The notes under the pieces were generated by a model, which worked only from the letters and a program-made list of their open reading frames with translations, had not been told where the DNA came from and ran no database searches. Source: Acidobacteriota bacterium (lineage in GTDB: Bacteria > Acidobacteriota > UBA6911 > RPQK01 > DATIPO01). Taken from it: 16,920 bases of DNA. The position numbers and the translations under genes were made by a program. This document shows, one piece after another, positions 1 to 6,746 of this stretch; within the stretch, counting starts at the first letter, position 1, and every line of letters starts with the position of its first letter. The stretch spans positions 1 through 16,920 of the forward strand of contig JANQFM010000096.1 of the NCBI GenBank assembly GCA_028277865.1, given 5' to 3'.

Positions 1-427
1 AATCATGGCTCGCCAAGCGCTCTCCAAGTGCTGCTTGGTGGAGTTTGGTGTCAAAAGTCAATAACGTGAGTTCAGGGATTTCAGTTTGAAGCTTCGCACT
101 TGTTGCAAGGTGCCACAGGTCCGCGCCTCTCAAGGACCAGCGGCGGCTAAGCTGGATGGCTTCGTCCCAATCAGGCCACGCATTCAGGCGGCGCCAGGGG
201 CCGTTCATCAGGGTCTGAAGCGCCTCATTTGCCAGAACCGGAGTCAGGTGGCCTTCCTTTTCAAGGCGGGCGATTACCGCGCACGTCTCTGAATGAGCCA
301 GGGTCGAAATCAGATGGGTTTCAGCTTTCCTCACCCAATCTGCAGCAATCTCACTATGCTTGTCGGCAAGCAGTACCGACAGGATGGCCGAGGCGTCCCA
401 ATAAATGACTTGGCCTTCATTTGCCAC
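1..427 (-). CDS. PIN-domain ribonuclease toxin, VapC-like (3' end cut by window edge)
   Basis: Probable toxin of a type II toxin-antitoxin pair; PIN-domain proteins of this kind are Mg2+-dependent ribonucleases. I translated 142 codons with no stop before the window edge, so only the last few residues can be missing. The four acidic PIN positions are visible: D11 (in YWDASAIL), E47 (in HSET), D103 (in RGADLWHLA) and D126 (in TFDTKL). The start is a GTG at 427, chosen because AGGAGG lies 9 nt upstream; the ATG at 420 is out of this frame. The GTG lies inside the last codons of the upstream antitoxin gene (11 nt overlap), which indicates translational coupling. Family assignment is secure; the RNA target cannot be read from sequence. 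Confidence 0.88.
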   Translation of the reverse strand, partial: MANEGQVIYWDASAILSVLLADKHSEIAADWVRKAETHLISTLAHSETCAVIARLEKEGHLTPVLANEALQTLMNGPWRRLNAWPDWDEAIQLSRRWSLRGADLWHLATSAKLQTEIPELTLLTFDTKLHQAALGERLASHD

Positions 428-710
428 CCGAACGGTCCTCCTGCAGGAGCTTCTGCGCCAGGTTGTCGGCCAGTGGAATAGGGGGAGGAGGATAGCCTCT
501 TGTCCTCCGGGGCGCCGATCCGATCACTCCCCTTTCCTCCAGCCTGCGGAGCCGTTCGGCCAATTGCAGATCCTCAGCCTCAATCGGCATGATCTTGCCA
601 ATCGGCTTGCCCCGGTGGGTCAGGACAACCAATTGTCCTTTTCTGACCAACTGGAGGAGCCTACTGAGCTGAACCTTTGCCTCCCTTATTCCGACACGTT
701 TGGTCTCCAC
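417..710 (-). CDS. Phd/YefM-family antitoxin
   Basis: Antitoxin of 97 residues that should bind and neutralise the PIN toxin encoded just downstream and repress their shared promoter. The N-terminal half has the typical Phd/YefM pattern: VGIREAKVQLSRLLQLV, then VVLTHRGKPIGKIMPIE, the DNA-binding/dimerisation fold. The C-terminal half (about residues 45-97) is charged and proline-rich, as expected for the flexible toxin-binding tail. The ATG start at 710 is supported by AGGAGG 8 nt upstream. The stop overlaps the toxin start. A promoter and palindromic operator-like sequence lie 40-70 bp upstream. The role is established for the family; the pairing is inferred from the overlap. Confidence 0.9.
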   Translation of the reverse strand: METKRVGIREAKVQLSRLLQLVRKGQLVVLTHRGKPIGKIMPIEAEDLQLAERLRRLEERGVIGSAPRRTRGYPPPPIPLADNLAQKLLQEDRSGGK

Positions 711-740
711 GCTTCATCCTCCTGAAGTGATCTCGATCGG

Positions 741-768
741 CACATCTATGTGACCATTGTAACCACAT
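741..768. promoter_or_regulatory. Operator-like CACAT/ATGTG palindromes of the toxin-antitoxin operon
   Basis: Three alternating half-sites are seen: CACAT at 741-745, ATGTG at 748-752 and CACAT at 764-768. The outer pair 748-768 forms an ATGTG-N11-CACAT palindrome that spans the -10 element of the promoter. The position is where Phd/YefM antitoxins normally autoregulate, so this is a good candidate operator. Binding is inferred. Confidence 0.45.
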
Positions 769-783
769 TCCCTGTTGGGTCAA
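756..783 (-). promoter_or_regulatory. Sigma70-type promoter of the antitoxin-toxin operon
   Basis: Read on the minus strand: -35 TTGACC (778-783), a 16 bp spacer and -10 TACAAT (756-761). Each hexamer is one base from consensus. The predicted transcript starts near 749, about 40 nt before the antitoxin ATG. Confidence 0.6.
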
Positions 784-834
784 GTTCCAATACTGCTAAT
801 TTAACGGAAGTGCGTGTCGTGAAACCTGGCAGAC

Positions 835-962
835 GCCACCGCCGGGCCTGTCCCGGCGGAGCGAATGACTGAATGGCTGGCACGCGGCTTCATCGCACTC
901 TCTCCGCGCAGCCGGTTCTAGCTGCTCAGTCATGGCTCCGCCGGGGCGAGCCCGGCGGTGGC
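835..962. repeat. Long imperfect palindrome (dispersed-repeat-like)
   Basis: The left arm 835-862 and right arm 935-962 are 28 bp inverted copies differing at only a few central bases. Both begin or end with GCCACCGCCGGG and carry CCGGCGGAGC. The match continues inward for about 15 bp more (863-877 against 920-934, sharing ATGACTGA). The whole 128 bp could fold into one cruciform or RNA hairpin. It lies between the toxin-antitoxin promoter and the 3' end of the Uma2 gene. It could act as a terminator for Uma2, but no U-tract is seen; a dispersed palindromic repeat or MITE-like element is the better description. Confidence 0.75.
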
Positions 963-1154
963 CCTTATTTTACCTTAAGTTCTCCACCGCCGACCGCTTT
1001 CGGCAGTGGACGATCGCTTCTTGAGCACTCTACGCCAATGGACTGATGCGCCGCTGAGGGGGAAAGGGAAGCCGGCGAAAGGGCGCGAAAATTGGTGAGG
1101 TATCCATTGCTCCTCCCCTCTTCTGCCTCTGCGTGATCAAATGAGTCCCGCTGC
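963..1154. other. Spacer without a gene; holds a fragment of a dispersed repeat
   Basis: No convincing coding sequence is present downstream of the Uma2 stop. Positions 1126-1136 (CCTCTGCGTGA) match exactly the right arm of the inverted repeat at 15024-15034. The neighbouring bases are also similar, so this looks like a decayed half-copy of the same repeat family. Confidence 0.4.
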
Positions 1155-1727
1155 CTACAGGGCGAATGCCCTGTCATAGACATCTCGAAGAGCCAAGCTG
1201 CACTGGATCGAGTCAAACTCAAGCGTGTCTTCCAGGTCAACCGATTCCGAGAGGAGCCAGCGGCCGCTTTTTTGGCGGGAGAAGTGCTCCAGCCGAACAC
1301 TTTCCTGCGATACCAACAGGTAGTCGTTGAGGGAGGGGATGCTTCGGTATCGGGCGAAGTTGGCGCCGCGGTCGAAGGCTTCAGTGGACTTGGAGAGCAC
1401 CTCAACGATCAGCGTTGGATTGACCAGGGTGTCGAAATGCTGGTCTTCGAATTCAGGTTCGCCGCAAACCACCACTACGTCGGGGTAGGTATAGGATTCC
1501 GCAGAGGCGATGCGCACCCGCATGTCGCCCTTATAGATCTCGCAGTCCCGTCCTTTGAGCTGCGCGTGCCAGGTGGCGAAGATGTTGCCTGCGATGAGGT
1601 TATGCCTGCGGCTGGCGCCGCCCATGGCGACGATCTCGCCTTGATGGTACTCGCTCTTCTCCTCGGACTGCCGTTCCCGAACAAGGTATTCCGAAATCGT
1701 CACAGCGGGGTGAGCCTGCGAAGCCAT
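1155..1727 (-). CDS. Uma2-family (DUF820) restriction-endonuclease-fold protein
   Basis: A 190-residue protein of the Uma2 family, which has a PD-(D/E)xK nuclease fold and is abundant in cyanobacteria and other environmental bacteria. Its biological role is not established. Visible family features: the N-terminal YLVRERQSEEKSEYHQGEIVAMGGASRRHN block (about residues 14-43), YPDVVVV with D83, and LIVEVLSKSTEAFDRGANFARYRSIPSLNDYLLV, which holds E109 and K113 of the nuclease core. I start at ATG 1727, where family similarity begins. The frame stays open to 1820, but the extra residues do not look like the family and no good Shine-Dalgarno supports them. It is probably separate from the gene at 1846-2424, with a 118 bp gap. 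Confidence 0.88.
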   Translation of the reverse strand: MASQAHPAVTISEYLVRERQSEEKSEYHQGEIVAMGGASRRHNLIAGNIFATWHAQLKGRDCEIYKGDMRVRIASAESYTYPDVVVVCGEPEFEDQHFDTLVNPTLIVEVLSKSTEAFDRGANFARYRSIPSLNDYLLVSQESVRLEHFSRQKSGRWLLSESVDLEDTLEFDSIQCSLALRDVYDRAFAL

Positions 1728-1845
1728 GCCGTCAGGATAGCATCTTGGATCTGGATTTCCACCGAATAGGCACGCCATCCGTGGTTGAATCTCCTGCATT
1801 CCGGATCTGACCGCCCGCACGATGGCAACCTGTGTGAAATCCGGG

Positions 1846-2424
1846 CTAATGTTGCTGCGATGCCTTCTCTTGGGGAGATTCTTCGCCCACTTCGAAGCGG
1901 GCCACCGGTGCCAGGCTGATGACCTTCTCTCCCGTTTCCACTCCGTTGACGCTGCCGCCCACGTGGCACTTCTTGAACTCGACCAAGTGGCCGCGGGCCA
2001 AGTGGGAGGGGATGGGATCCCGGCGGCCTTCTGTGTAAAGGTGCAAGGTGGCGTAATAGCGTTCTTCCCGGACGATGGAGGGGTTTTCGGGATCGTCGAT
2101 GGGGAAGACGCGCACCTCGGGAGTCACGTGGTAGATGCGTTGGCCCTTGTGGGCCGATTCGTCGTCCTCGGGCTGGCGCAGAAAGCTCCAGACCCGGAAC
2201 CGTGTGGGCTCCAGACGGTAATGGGCGCGAGAGTGATACGTCTTGCCTTCCAGGACGTTCTTGCGCTCTTCGGTGACGATTTCAATCCTCTGGGCGCTGT
2301 CCGGCACCGGTACGGGCTTTTCACCGTTTCCCCGGCGGCGCTTGCGTGCCACCCAGGCCGCTCCCAGAGCCAAGGTGCCCAGACCGCCCCAGTTGAGGAT
2401 CTTTTTCCAGTTCCACTTTTTCAT
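1846..2424 (-). CDS. Hypothetical membrane-anchored protein
   Basis: I do not recognise this 192-residue protein. It begins with a basic stretch (MKKWNWKK), then one hydrophobic segment at about residues 10-26, followed by a basic RKRRRG stop-transfer-like cluster. This fits a single N-terminal membrane anchor with the basic side inside. The rest (about 40-192) is soluble and charged, with a possible beta-rich central part (residues 65-135) and no cysteine cluster or catalytic signature. The start is ATG 2424, with GGTG 7 nt upstream; an in-frame GTG at 2433 is less likely. It lies 30 nt downstream of the CoA-transferase-like gene on the same strand, so the two are probably co-transcribed. 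Confidence 0.7.
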   Translation of the reverse strand: MKKWNWKKILNWGGLGTLALGAAWVARKRRRGNGEKPVPVPDSAQRIEIVTEERKNVLEGKTYHSRAHYRLEPTRFRVWSFLRQPEDDESAHKGQRIYHVTPEVRVFPIDDPENPSIVREERYYATLHLYTEGRRDPIPSHLARGHLVEFKKCHVGGSVNGVETGEKVISLAPVARFEVGEESPQEKASQQH

Positions 2425-2454
2425 GGGTTTCACCGCTTGGCGGGCATGCCGGCC

Positions 2455-2979
2455 TCACCATTCCATGACCCTTAGATCGTCGGCCACGTGCAAGCTGGCC
2501 TCGACGCACTGACGGACATCGTCCGAGGAGACTCCAGGGGCAACTTCGCGCAGCACAAAACCGAGAGGTTCGACCTGGATGAGCCCCAGTTCGGTAATGA
2601 TTTCGTTGACGCAGTGAGTACGGCTGACGGGAAGGCGGCTTTGGCGGACGATCTTGGCCAGCCCGTTTTCCTGGGTCTGCCGGGTCGCCACGATCCAACG
2701 CCCCGCCTTGACTTCCTGCAAATCTGTTCCGAATGGTTCGCACAAATCACCTTCCGGAGTCACTTCCAGTGCCTCGACAACTGCGATATCGAACGCGTTG
2801 CCGTTCTGGGAAAGCTGCCCGTTGAGCGGAACGGCCTGAACTCCCTGGGGCAAGATGGATCGAGCCTGCTGGGGAATCCCAGGCCCAAGAGCAACCCGGC
2901 GTGCACCTTCAATCTCTCTCAACAAGCGGCTCACGATGATCGCATCCGGAATCGTCTCTGTCTTCGGGTTCGAACTCAT
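2455..2979 (-). CDS. CoA-transferase subunit B-like protein, shortened and lacking the catalytic segment
   Basis: 174 residues resembling the beta subunit of 3-oxoacid/acetate CoA-transferases (ScoB/AtoA), usually about 210-220 residues. Matching blocks are the N-terminal VALGPGIPQQARSILPQGVQAV (29-50), FDIAVVEALEVTPEGDL (63-79), and the C-terminal WIVATRQTQENGLAKIVRQSRLPVSR...EIITELGLIQV...GFVLREVAPGVSSDDVR (95-156). Between residues 50 and 63 the family normally has about 40-50 more residues, including the S-E-N-G catalytic glutamate; here that part is missing. No subunit A gene is adjacent. CoA transfer by the usual mechanism is therefore unlikely; a CoA-binding, regulatory or relic role is inference. 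The ATG 2979 start has AGAGG upstream; a TTG at 2985 is also in frame. Confidence 0.72.
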   Translation of the reverse strand: MSSNPKTETIPDAIIVSRLLREIEGARRVALGPGIPQQARSILPQGVQAVPLNGQLSQNGNAFDIAVVEALEVTPEGDLCEPFGTDLQEVKAGRWIVATRQTQENGLAKIVRQSRLPVSRTHCVNEIITELGLIQVEPLGFVLREVAPGVSSDDVRQCVEASLHVADDLRVMEW

Positions 2980-3064
2980 AAACAACCTCTTTTCTCCTGC
3001 CGGCCTACTCTCTGCACCTCGAAGCCGCCCCGGCTTGGCGAGGAATTGCCAACGGAAACTTCAC

Positions 3065-3094
3065 ATTATAAAGGAATTCTCCATTTCAAAACAA
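3065..3094 (-). promoter_or_regulatory. Candidate sigma70-type promoter for the 2979-1846 operon
   Basis: On the minus strand, -10 TATAAT (3065-3070) is preceded by an 18 bp spacer and a weak -35 TTGTTT (3089-3094). It would start transcription near 3058, leaving a leader of about 80 nt before the CoA-transferase-like start. Confidence 0.45.
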
Positions 3095-3234
3095 CGCCCT
3101 GTGAGGCGCTGCGGGGCTGGGAGGGCGTTGCGTCCAAACAGGGGTGGCCCCGGGGATTGTCTTTTTTCCCGATGGGCTTCGAGATGCCTGCTTCGCAGGG
3201 CGATTCATTGCGGCTGTGCTAATCTGGCGCACCT

Positions 3235-3810
3235 ATGGTGAATTCATCTTTTCCGCAGGCTCTTTCGGCTCGCACAATGCTTTTCTGCCTAGGTTGGCTG
3301 GCCTTCTTTTCAACTTTCAACCAGGCAGAAGTAGTGGACTCGGCAGCCAATGGCTTTACAGTTCAACACAGTGTGCAAATCAACCGTCCGCCGCAATACG
3401 TCTACAACGTGTTGGTCAAGGGAATCGGCAAATGGTGGAGTCCGGATCACACCTTTTCGGGCGACGCCTCCAACCTCTCCATCGACGCCCGCCCCAACGG
3501 ATGTTTTTGCGAACGCCTGGGAGAAGGGGCAGCAGTGCGCCATCTAACGGTCGTCTTCGTTTCCCCCGGCCGGCGATTGGGGATGAGCGGAGGGTTGGGG
3601 CCTTTGCAGCAGGTCGGCGTGAACGGCAGCTTGGGGTTCGACCTGAGCCAGGACGGCTCGGGAACCCGGCTGAAGCTGACCTATGCAGTCGGCGGCTACC
3701 ATCCCGGCGGCCTCGACAAGTGGGCTCAGCCGGTCGACTCTGTGCTGGTTGAGCAAATGGAGCGCCTCAAGCGCTATTCGGAAACGGGGTCGGCGGATGA
3801 TAAGCCCTGA
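3235..3810 (+). CDS. Exported SRPBCC (START/AHSA1-like) family protein
   Basis: A 191-residue protein with an N-terminal hydrophobic segment (about residues 12-28) that looks like a signal peptide or anchor. A SRPBCC-fold domain follows: FTVQHSVQINRPPQYVYNVLV (41-61), KWWSPDHTFSGDASNLSIDARPNGCFCERL (66-95), LTVVFVSPGRRLGMSGGLGPLQ (103-124) and GTRLKLTYAVGGYHPGGLD (142-160). These blocks are characteristic of a conserved bacterial SRPBCC subgroup; such folds hold hydrophobic ligands, but the ligand is unknown. The start at 3235 has no clear Shine-Dalgarno; ATG 3277 would shorten the leader and weaken the signal peptide. It is followed 174 bp later by a small outer-membrane-type protein in the same direction. 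Confidence 0.8.
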   Translation: MVNSSFPQALSARTMLFCLGWLAFFSTFNQAEVVDSAANGFTVQHSVQINRPPQYVYNVLVKGIGKWWSPDHTFSGDASNLSIDARPNGCFCERLGEGAAVRHLTVVFVSPGRRLGMSGGLGPLQQVGVNGSLGFDLSQDGSGTRLKLTYAVGGYHPGGLDKWAQPVDSVLVEQMERLKRYSETGSADDKP

Positions 3811-3984
3811 TCGGACAAACCGTGAAAGTGTGGCTGGATTCTGGTTTCCGCCCTGAGGTCCGCTCCGTCGCAACCTTCCTTTGCACCAGACGCAATCGAA
3901 ACACTGCTGCTTCCGCCTCTTCACCTCACCGATCCACCCGGCTCACTGGTACACCTCCTGCAGCAAGGCGCTGCGGAGGTAAAA

Positions 3985-4467
3985 ATGAAACGACTGACAC
4001 CCCTGCTTGTTTTGATTCCGGTTCTGACATGGGGCACCGCACTGGCCCAGCCTCAACAAGGGCGCGGAGCGGGATTTGGCTATGCAGCATTTGGCGGAGT
4101 GACCGACGGCGACATCGACGAGGCCTTCTGGGCCTTTGGAGGAGGCGGAGAATACGTCGCCTCCGGCGGCCTGGGCCTCAGGCTCGACCTGGGAGTTCTG
4201 ACCAGTTCCGGCCTTGAAGAAGCCGTGGGGATCTTTACGACTGCGGTGATGTTCGAATTTAAGCCGAAGCGCAAGACGGCACCCTTTGTGGCAGGAGGCT
4301 ATACGCTCTTTTTCCGCTCCGAGACCGCCAACGGATTCCACTTCGGAGGCGGGGTCCGGCATTGGTTCAGCGACGGATTCGGAATCCGTTTTGAGGTCCG
4401 GGATGACGTGCTGGCGGACGAGACCATCCACTTCATCCAGGGACGGGTCAGCTTCCTCTTCCGCTGA
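3985..4467 (+). CDS. Small outer-membrane beta-barrel-like protein
   Basis: 160 residues with a clear Sec signal peptide (MKRLTPLLVLIPVLTWGTALA, cleavage probably before QPQQ). The mature part has short alternating strands rich in Gly and aromatic residues (GFGYAAFGGV, GEYVASGGLGLRLDLGVL, FVAGGYTLFFR, HFGGGVRHWF, GIRFEVRDDV) and ends in RVSFLFR. A terminal aromatic residue near the end is typical for an OMP assembly signal. This fits an 8-stranded OmpA/OmpW-like barrel. The start is strongly supported by GGAGGT 4 nt before the ATG. Function is unknown. The stop codon sits inside a perfect 9 bp hairpin (4444-4471). Confidence 0.75.
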   Translation: MKRLTPLLVLIPVLTWGTALAQPQQGRGAGFGYAAFGGVTDGDIDEAFWAFGGGGEYVASGGLGLRLDLGVLTSSGLEEAVGIFTTAVMFEFKPKRKTAPFVAGGYTLFFRSETANGFHFGGGVRHWFSDGFGIRFEVRDDVLADETIHFIQGRVSFLFR

Positions 4468-4471
4468 CCCG
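4444..4471. terminator. Stem-loop across the stop codon of the beta-barrel gene
   Basis: CGGGTCAGC (4444-4452) and GCTGACCCG (4463-4471) form a perfect 9 bp stem with a 10-base loop. The TGA stop (4465-4467) is in the right arm. No U-run follows, so this is either a non-canonical terminator, an mRNA 3' stability hairpin, or chance. Confidence 0.35.
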
Positions 4472-4704
4472 CACGGCGCGGCACCGGGCTGGTAGCGACC
4501 TCCCCCCATCTTCAGCCCGGCGCCGCCACCGCCCCAAGCAACAACGCAAACCTGTCTGCAAAGCGTTTCTTTCTTTGCTTGTGTTGTGATAATGCTTGAA
4601 ATCGATGCTGCTCCGAGTATGATGGAGCCTTCCGGAGTGCTGCCCTCCCGGCATCGCGAGTAGCGTAGCGATAAAGGTAGCGTCTTGGGCTGGCGGTAAT
4701 CAGC

Positions 4705-5925
4705 ATGGCCGACAAGAATTCGTTTTTCCTCAGGCTCCTTTCCCTGATGATCCTGCTCTACGGTTTTTTCCTGGGGCTGGATTTGATGGGCGAGGCCTTC
4801 AAGCTGTTCGGCAGCGATTTCGCCCGGCAACTGGTGGAGCAGACCAGCAATCCCTTCGTGGGGCTGGTCATCGGAATCCTCTCCACCTCGTTGATCCAAA
4901 GCTCTTCGACGACCACGACCATGACCGTCAGCTTGGTGGCGGCGGGGGGGCTGACCATCGAGAACGCCATTCCCATCATCATGGGCGCCAATATCGGGAC
5001 CTCGGTGACCAACACTTTGGTTTCGCTGGCCCATGTCACGCGTACCGAGGAATTCCGCCGGGCTTTTGCAGCTGCAACCGTGCACGACTTTTTCAACTGG
5101 ATGGCAGTCTTGATCCTCTTTCCATTCGAATTGGCCACCGGCTACCTGAAAAACAGCGCCAGTTGGCTGGAGGAGATTCTGGAAGACGCCGGGGGGCTGG
5201 AATTGCTCAACCCGGTCAAGATCATCGTCGATCCGGTCGCCGACGGCCTGATCAGCCTGATGGGCGAGTCGGCCACATTGGCATTGATTGTGGGCGTGCT
5301 CTTTCTGTTTGCCTCGCTCAAGCTGCTGGTCGACCTGCTGAAGGTGATCCTGTCGGCACGCGCCGAAGAAATACTGCACCGTACCCTCTTCCGATCGGCC
5401 TGGCACGGCATCGGCGCCGGGATTGTGATCACGGTCATGGTGCAGAGCAGCTCGATCACCACCTCGACGGCAGTCCCCCTCGTGGGTGCCGGGATCCTGA
5501 CCTTGGCGGAAATGTTCCCTTTCACTTTAGGCGCCAATATCGGCACCACCGTGACTCCCATCCTGGCAGCCATGTCGACCGGAAACCCGGCCGCCCTGGC
5601 GGTCGGCTTGGCTCACCTGCTCTTCAATGTCACTGCAACAGCGTTGATCTACCCCCTGCCCGCCGTCCGGAGGATCCCGATCTTCCTGGCCCGCAAGATG
5701 GGAGACCTGGGCGCCCGCAGCAGGGTTTTGGCGGGGACGTACATCATTACCGTCTTCTTTGCACTGCCCATCCTGCTGCTGCTCATCTCCGGCGCCATTG
5801 GAGAGTCGAAAGGCGGTGCGCAAGATAAAGGCGCCGTCCCCCCGCCCGCAGTTGGCAAAGGGAAGAAACGGCTCGCCAACCGTGAGGGAGCCTTCCATTC
5901 AAGGGATTCGATTGCCGTGAGTTAA
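4705..5925 (+). CDS. Na+/phosphate cotransporter, NptA/PNaS family
   Basis: A 406-residue inner-membrane protein with the inverted duplicated PNaS core. Repeat 1 has QSSSTTTT (65-72) and GANIGTSVTNT (94-104); repeat 2 has QSSSITTS (247-254) and GANIGTTVTPI (276-286). These QSSS and GANIGT motifs line the sodium/phosphate site in the family. About eight to ten hydrophobic segments are seen. The C-terminal 35 residues are polar and probably cytoplasmic. Many family members carry a fused C-terminal PhoU domain; here a PhoU-domain protein is encoded separately 13 nt downstream, a split version of the same design. The 237 bp before the start holds no gene. No strong ribosome site precedes ATG 4705; a GATAAT at 4588-4593 is a weak -10 candidate. 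Confidence 0.93.
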   Translation: MADKNSFFLRLLSLMILLYGFFLGLDLMGEAFKLFGSDFARQLVEQTSNPFVGLVIGILSTSLIQSSSTTTTMTVSLVAAGGLTIENAIPIIMGANIGTSVTNTLVSLAHVTRTEEFRRAFAAATVHDFFNWMAVLILFPFELATGYLKNSASWLEEILEDAGGLELLNPVKIIVDPVADGLISLMGESATLALIVGVLFLFASLKLLVDLLKVILSARAEEILHRTLFRSAWHGIGAGIVITVMVQSSSITTSTAVPLVGAGILTLAEMFPFTLGANIGTTVTPILAAMSTGNPAALAVGLAHLLFNVTATALIYPLPAVRRIPIFLARKMGDLGARSRVLAGTYIITVFFALPILLLLISGAIGESKGGAQDKGAVPPPAVGKGKKRLANREGAFHSRDSIAVS

Positions 5926-5938
5926 GATGGGAGTTGCC

Positions 5939-6595
5939 ATGTCCTTATTCGACGTCCTTTTTGGGGGAGCCCCCTCCCCTCTGCTGGTGAAATCATTTCA
6001 GGAACTCGAAGAAATGGTGGAACAGTCCCTGCGCATGTTCGATGAATCTGTGGCGGGCCTGCTGGGCAATGCCGAGATTTCGGTCGACCTGGAAGAGATG
6101 GACGACTATGTGGATGCACGCGAGCGCGAGATCCGCCGACGGGTCATCGAGCACTTGGCTTACGACCCCAAGAAGGACATGGTTGCCAGCCTGGTGATGG
6201 CCACCATGGTCCACGACGCTGAACGGCTGGGTGATTACGCCAGAGGCCTCTCCGAAGTGATCCCTTTGGCCAAAGGCCCCCGCAGCGGCCCCTTCAAGGA
6301 ACGGCTTCAAGACTTGGCCGACCGATTGAGGCCGCTCTTCGAAAGAACCAGGAAGGCATTGCACGAGGACGATGCCGAAATGGCCGGCCGGATCATGTCC
6401 GATTGCCGGGCCTTGAAGAAAGATTTCCTGACCTATAGCGCTGAAGTGGCCGACAGCAGCCTGCTGGCCGACCAGGCGGTGGTTTATGCAACCGGCGCAC
6501 GCATGATGCGCCGCATGGGCTCCCATCTCAGCAACCTGGCCTCCGCCATCCGCCTGCCCTACGACCAGATCCGCCGCGATGATGAAGACGTTTAG
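5939..6595 (+). CDS. PhoU-domain protein paired with the Na+/phosphate transporter
   Basis: A 218-residue, all-helical, strongly charged protein with PhoU-like patterns: SFQELEEMVEQSLRMFDESVAGLL near the N terminus, EMDDYVDAREREIRRRVIEHLAYDP, and MATMVHDAERLGDYARGLSEV, which matches the metal-binding E/D-xxR-hxD signature of PhoU helices. The second half (KERLQDLADRLRPLFERTRKAL...) is a second three-helix bundle. It probably controls or senses phosphate flux through the adjacent NptA transporter. I choose ATG 5939 because GGGAG lies 6 nt upstream; ATG 5927, 2 nt after the nptA stop, is the alternative. Tight spacing indicates one operon. A heptamer repeat array starts 4 nt after its stop. Confidence 0.88.
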   Translation: MSLFDVLFGGAPSPLLVKSFQELEEMVEQSLRMFDESVAGLLGNAEISVDLEEMDDYVDAREREIRRRVIEHLAYDPKKDMVASLVMATMVHDAERLGDYARGLSEVIPLAKGPRSGPFKERLQDLADRLRPLFERTRKALHEDDAEMAGRIMSDCRALKKDFLTYSAEVADSSLLADQAVVYATGARMMRRMGSHLSNLASAIRLPYDQIRRDDEDV

Positions 6596-6599
6596 GGAG

Positions 6600-6641
6600 T
6601 TGTCAGTTGTCAGTTGTCAGTTGTCAGTTGTCAGTTGTCAG
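6600..6641. repeat. Heptamer tandem repeat (TTGTCAG)x6
   Basis: Six perfect copies of TTGTCAG begin 4 nt after the PhoU-domain stop codon. The inverse unit CTGACAA occurs twice at 6724-6737 just before the next gene, so the spacer is bounded by inverted heptamers. Positions 6649-6674 between the arrays hold an A/C/G-rich CAGAG-type stretch resembling the CGCAGAG repeat at 14943-15038. Confidence 0.95.
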
Positions 6642-6674
6642 AGAGAATGCCACGGAGTCACAGAGAGCACAGAG

Positions 6675-6702
6675 TCCAAGGTCCAAGGTCCAAGGTCCAA
6701 GG
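6675..6702. repeat. Heptamer tandem repeat (TCCAAGG)x4
   Basis: Four perfect copies of TCCAAGG (rotation GTCCAAG). The reverse-orientation relative TTTGGAC (GTCCAAA) forms the array at 9520-9554, one base different per unit. Confidence 0.95.
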
Positions 6703-6723
6703 TCTGCAGCATGTACCATCTTA

Positions 6724-6737
6724 CTGACAACTGACAA
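6724..6737. repeat. Heptamer repeat (CTGACAA)x2, inverse of 6600-6641
   Basis: Two perfect CTGACAA units end about 9 nt before the glycosyltransferase start codon. They can pair with the TTGTCAG array at 6600-6641. Confidence 0.85.
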
Positions 6738-6746
6738 CTTTTGGTG

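Noticed and set aside
965..1405. Minus-strand open frame overlapping the Uma2 gene
   Set aside because: Shadow frame in Ser/Pro/Thr-rich sequence; the Uma2 frame has clear family motifs.
1700..1969. Minus-strand 89-codon frame between Uma2 and the unknown membrane protein
   Set aside because: It overlaps both real genes, has no ribosome site and a composition typical of out-of-frame GC-rich DNA.
3943..5406. A 487-codon minus-strand open frame opposite the NptA gene
   Set aside because: It is the antisense shadow of the transporter and its neighbours; low-complexity Gln/His/Gly-rich composition and no family resemblance.
6600..6737. CRISPR array
   Set aside because: Units are 7 bp and contiguous, without 25-40 bp spacers, and no cas genes are present.
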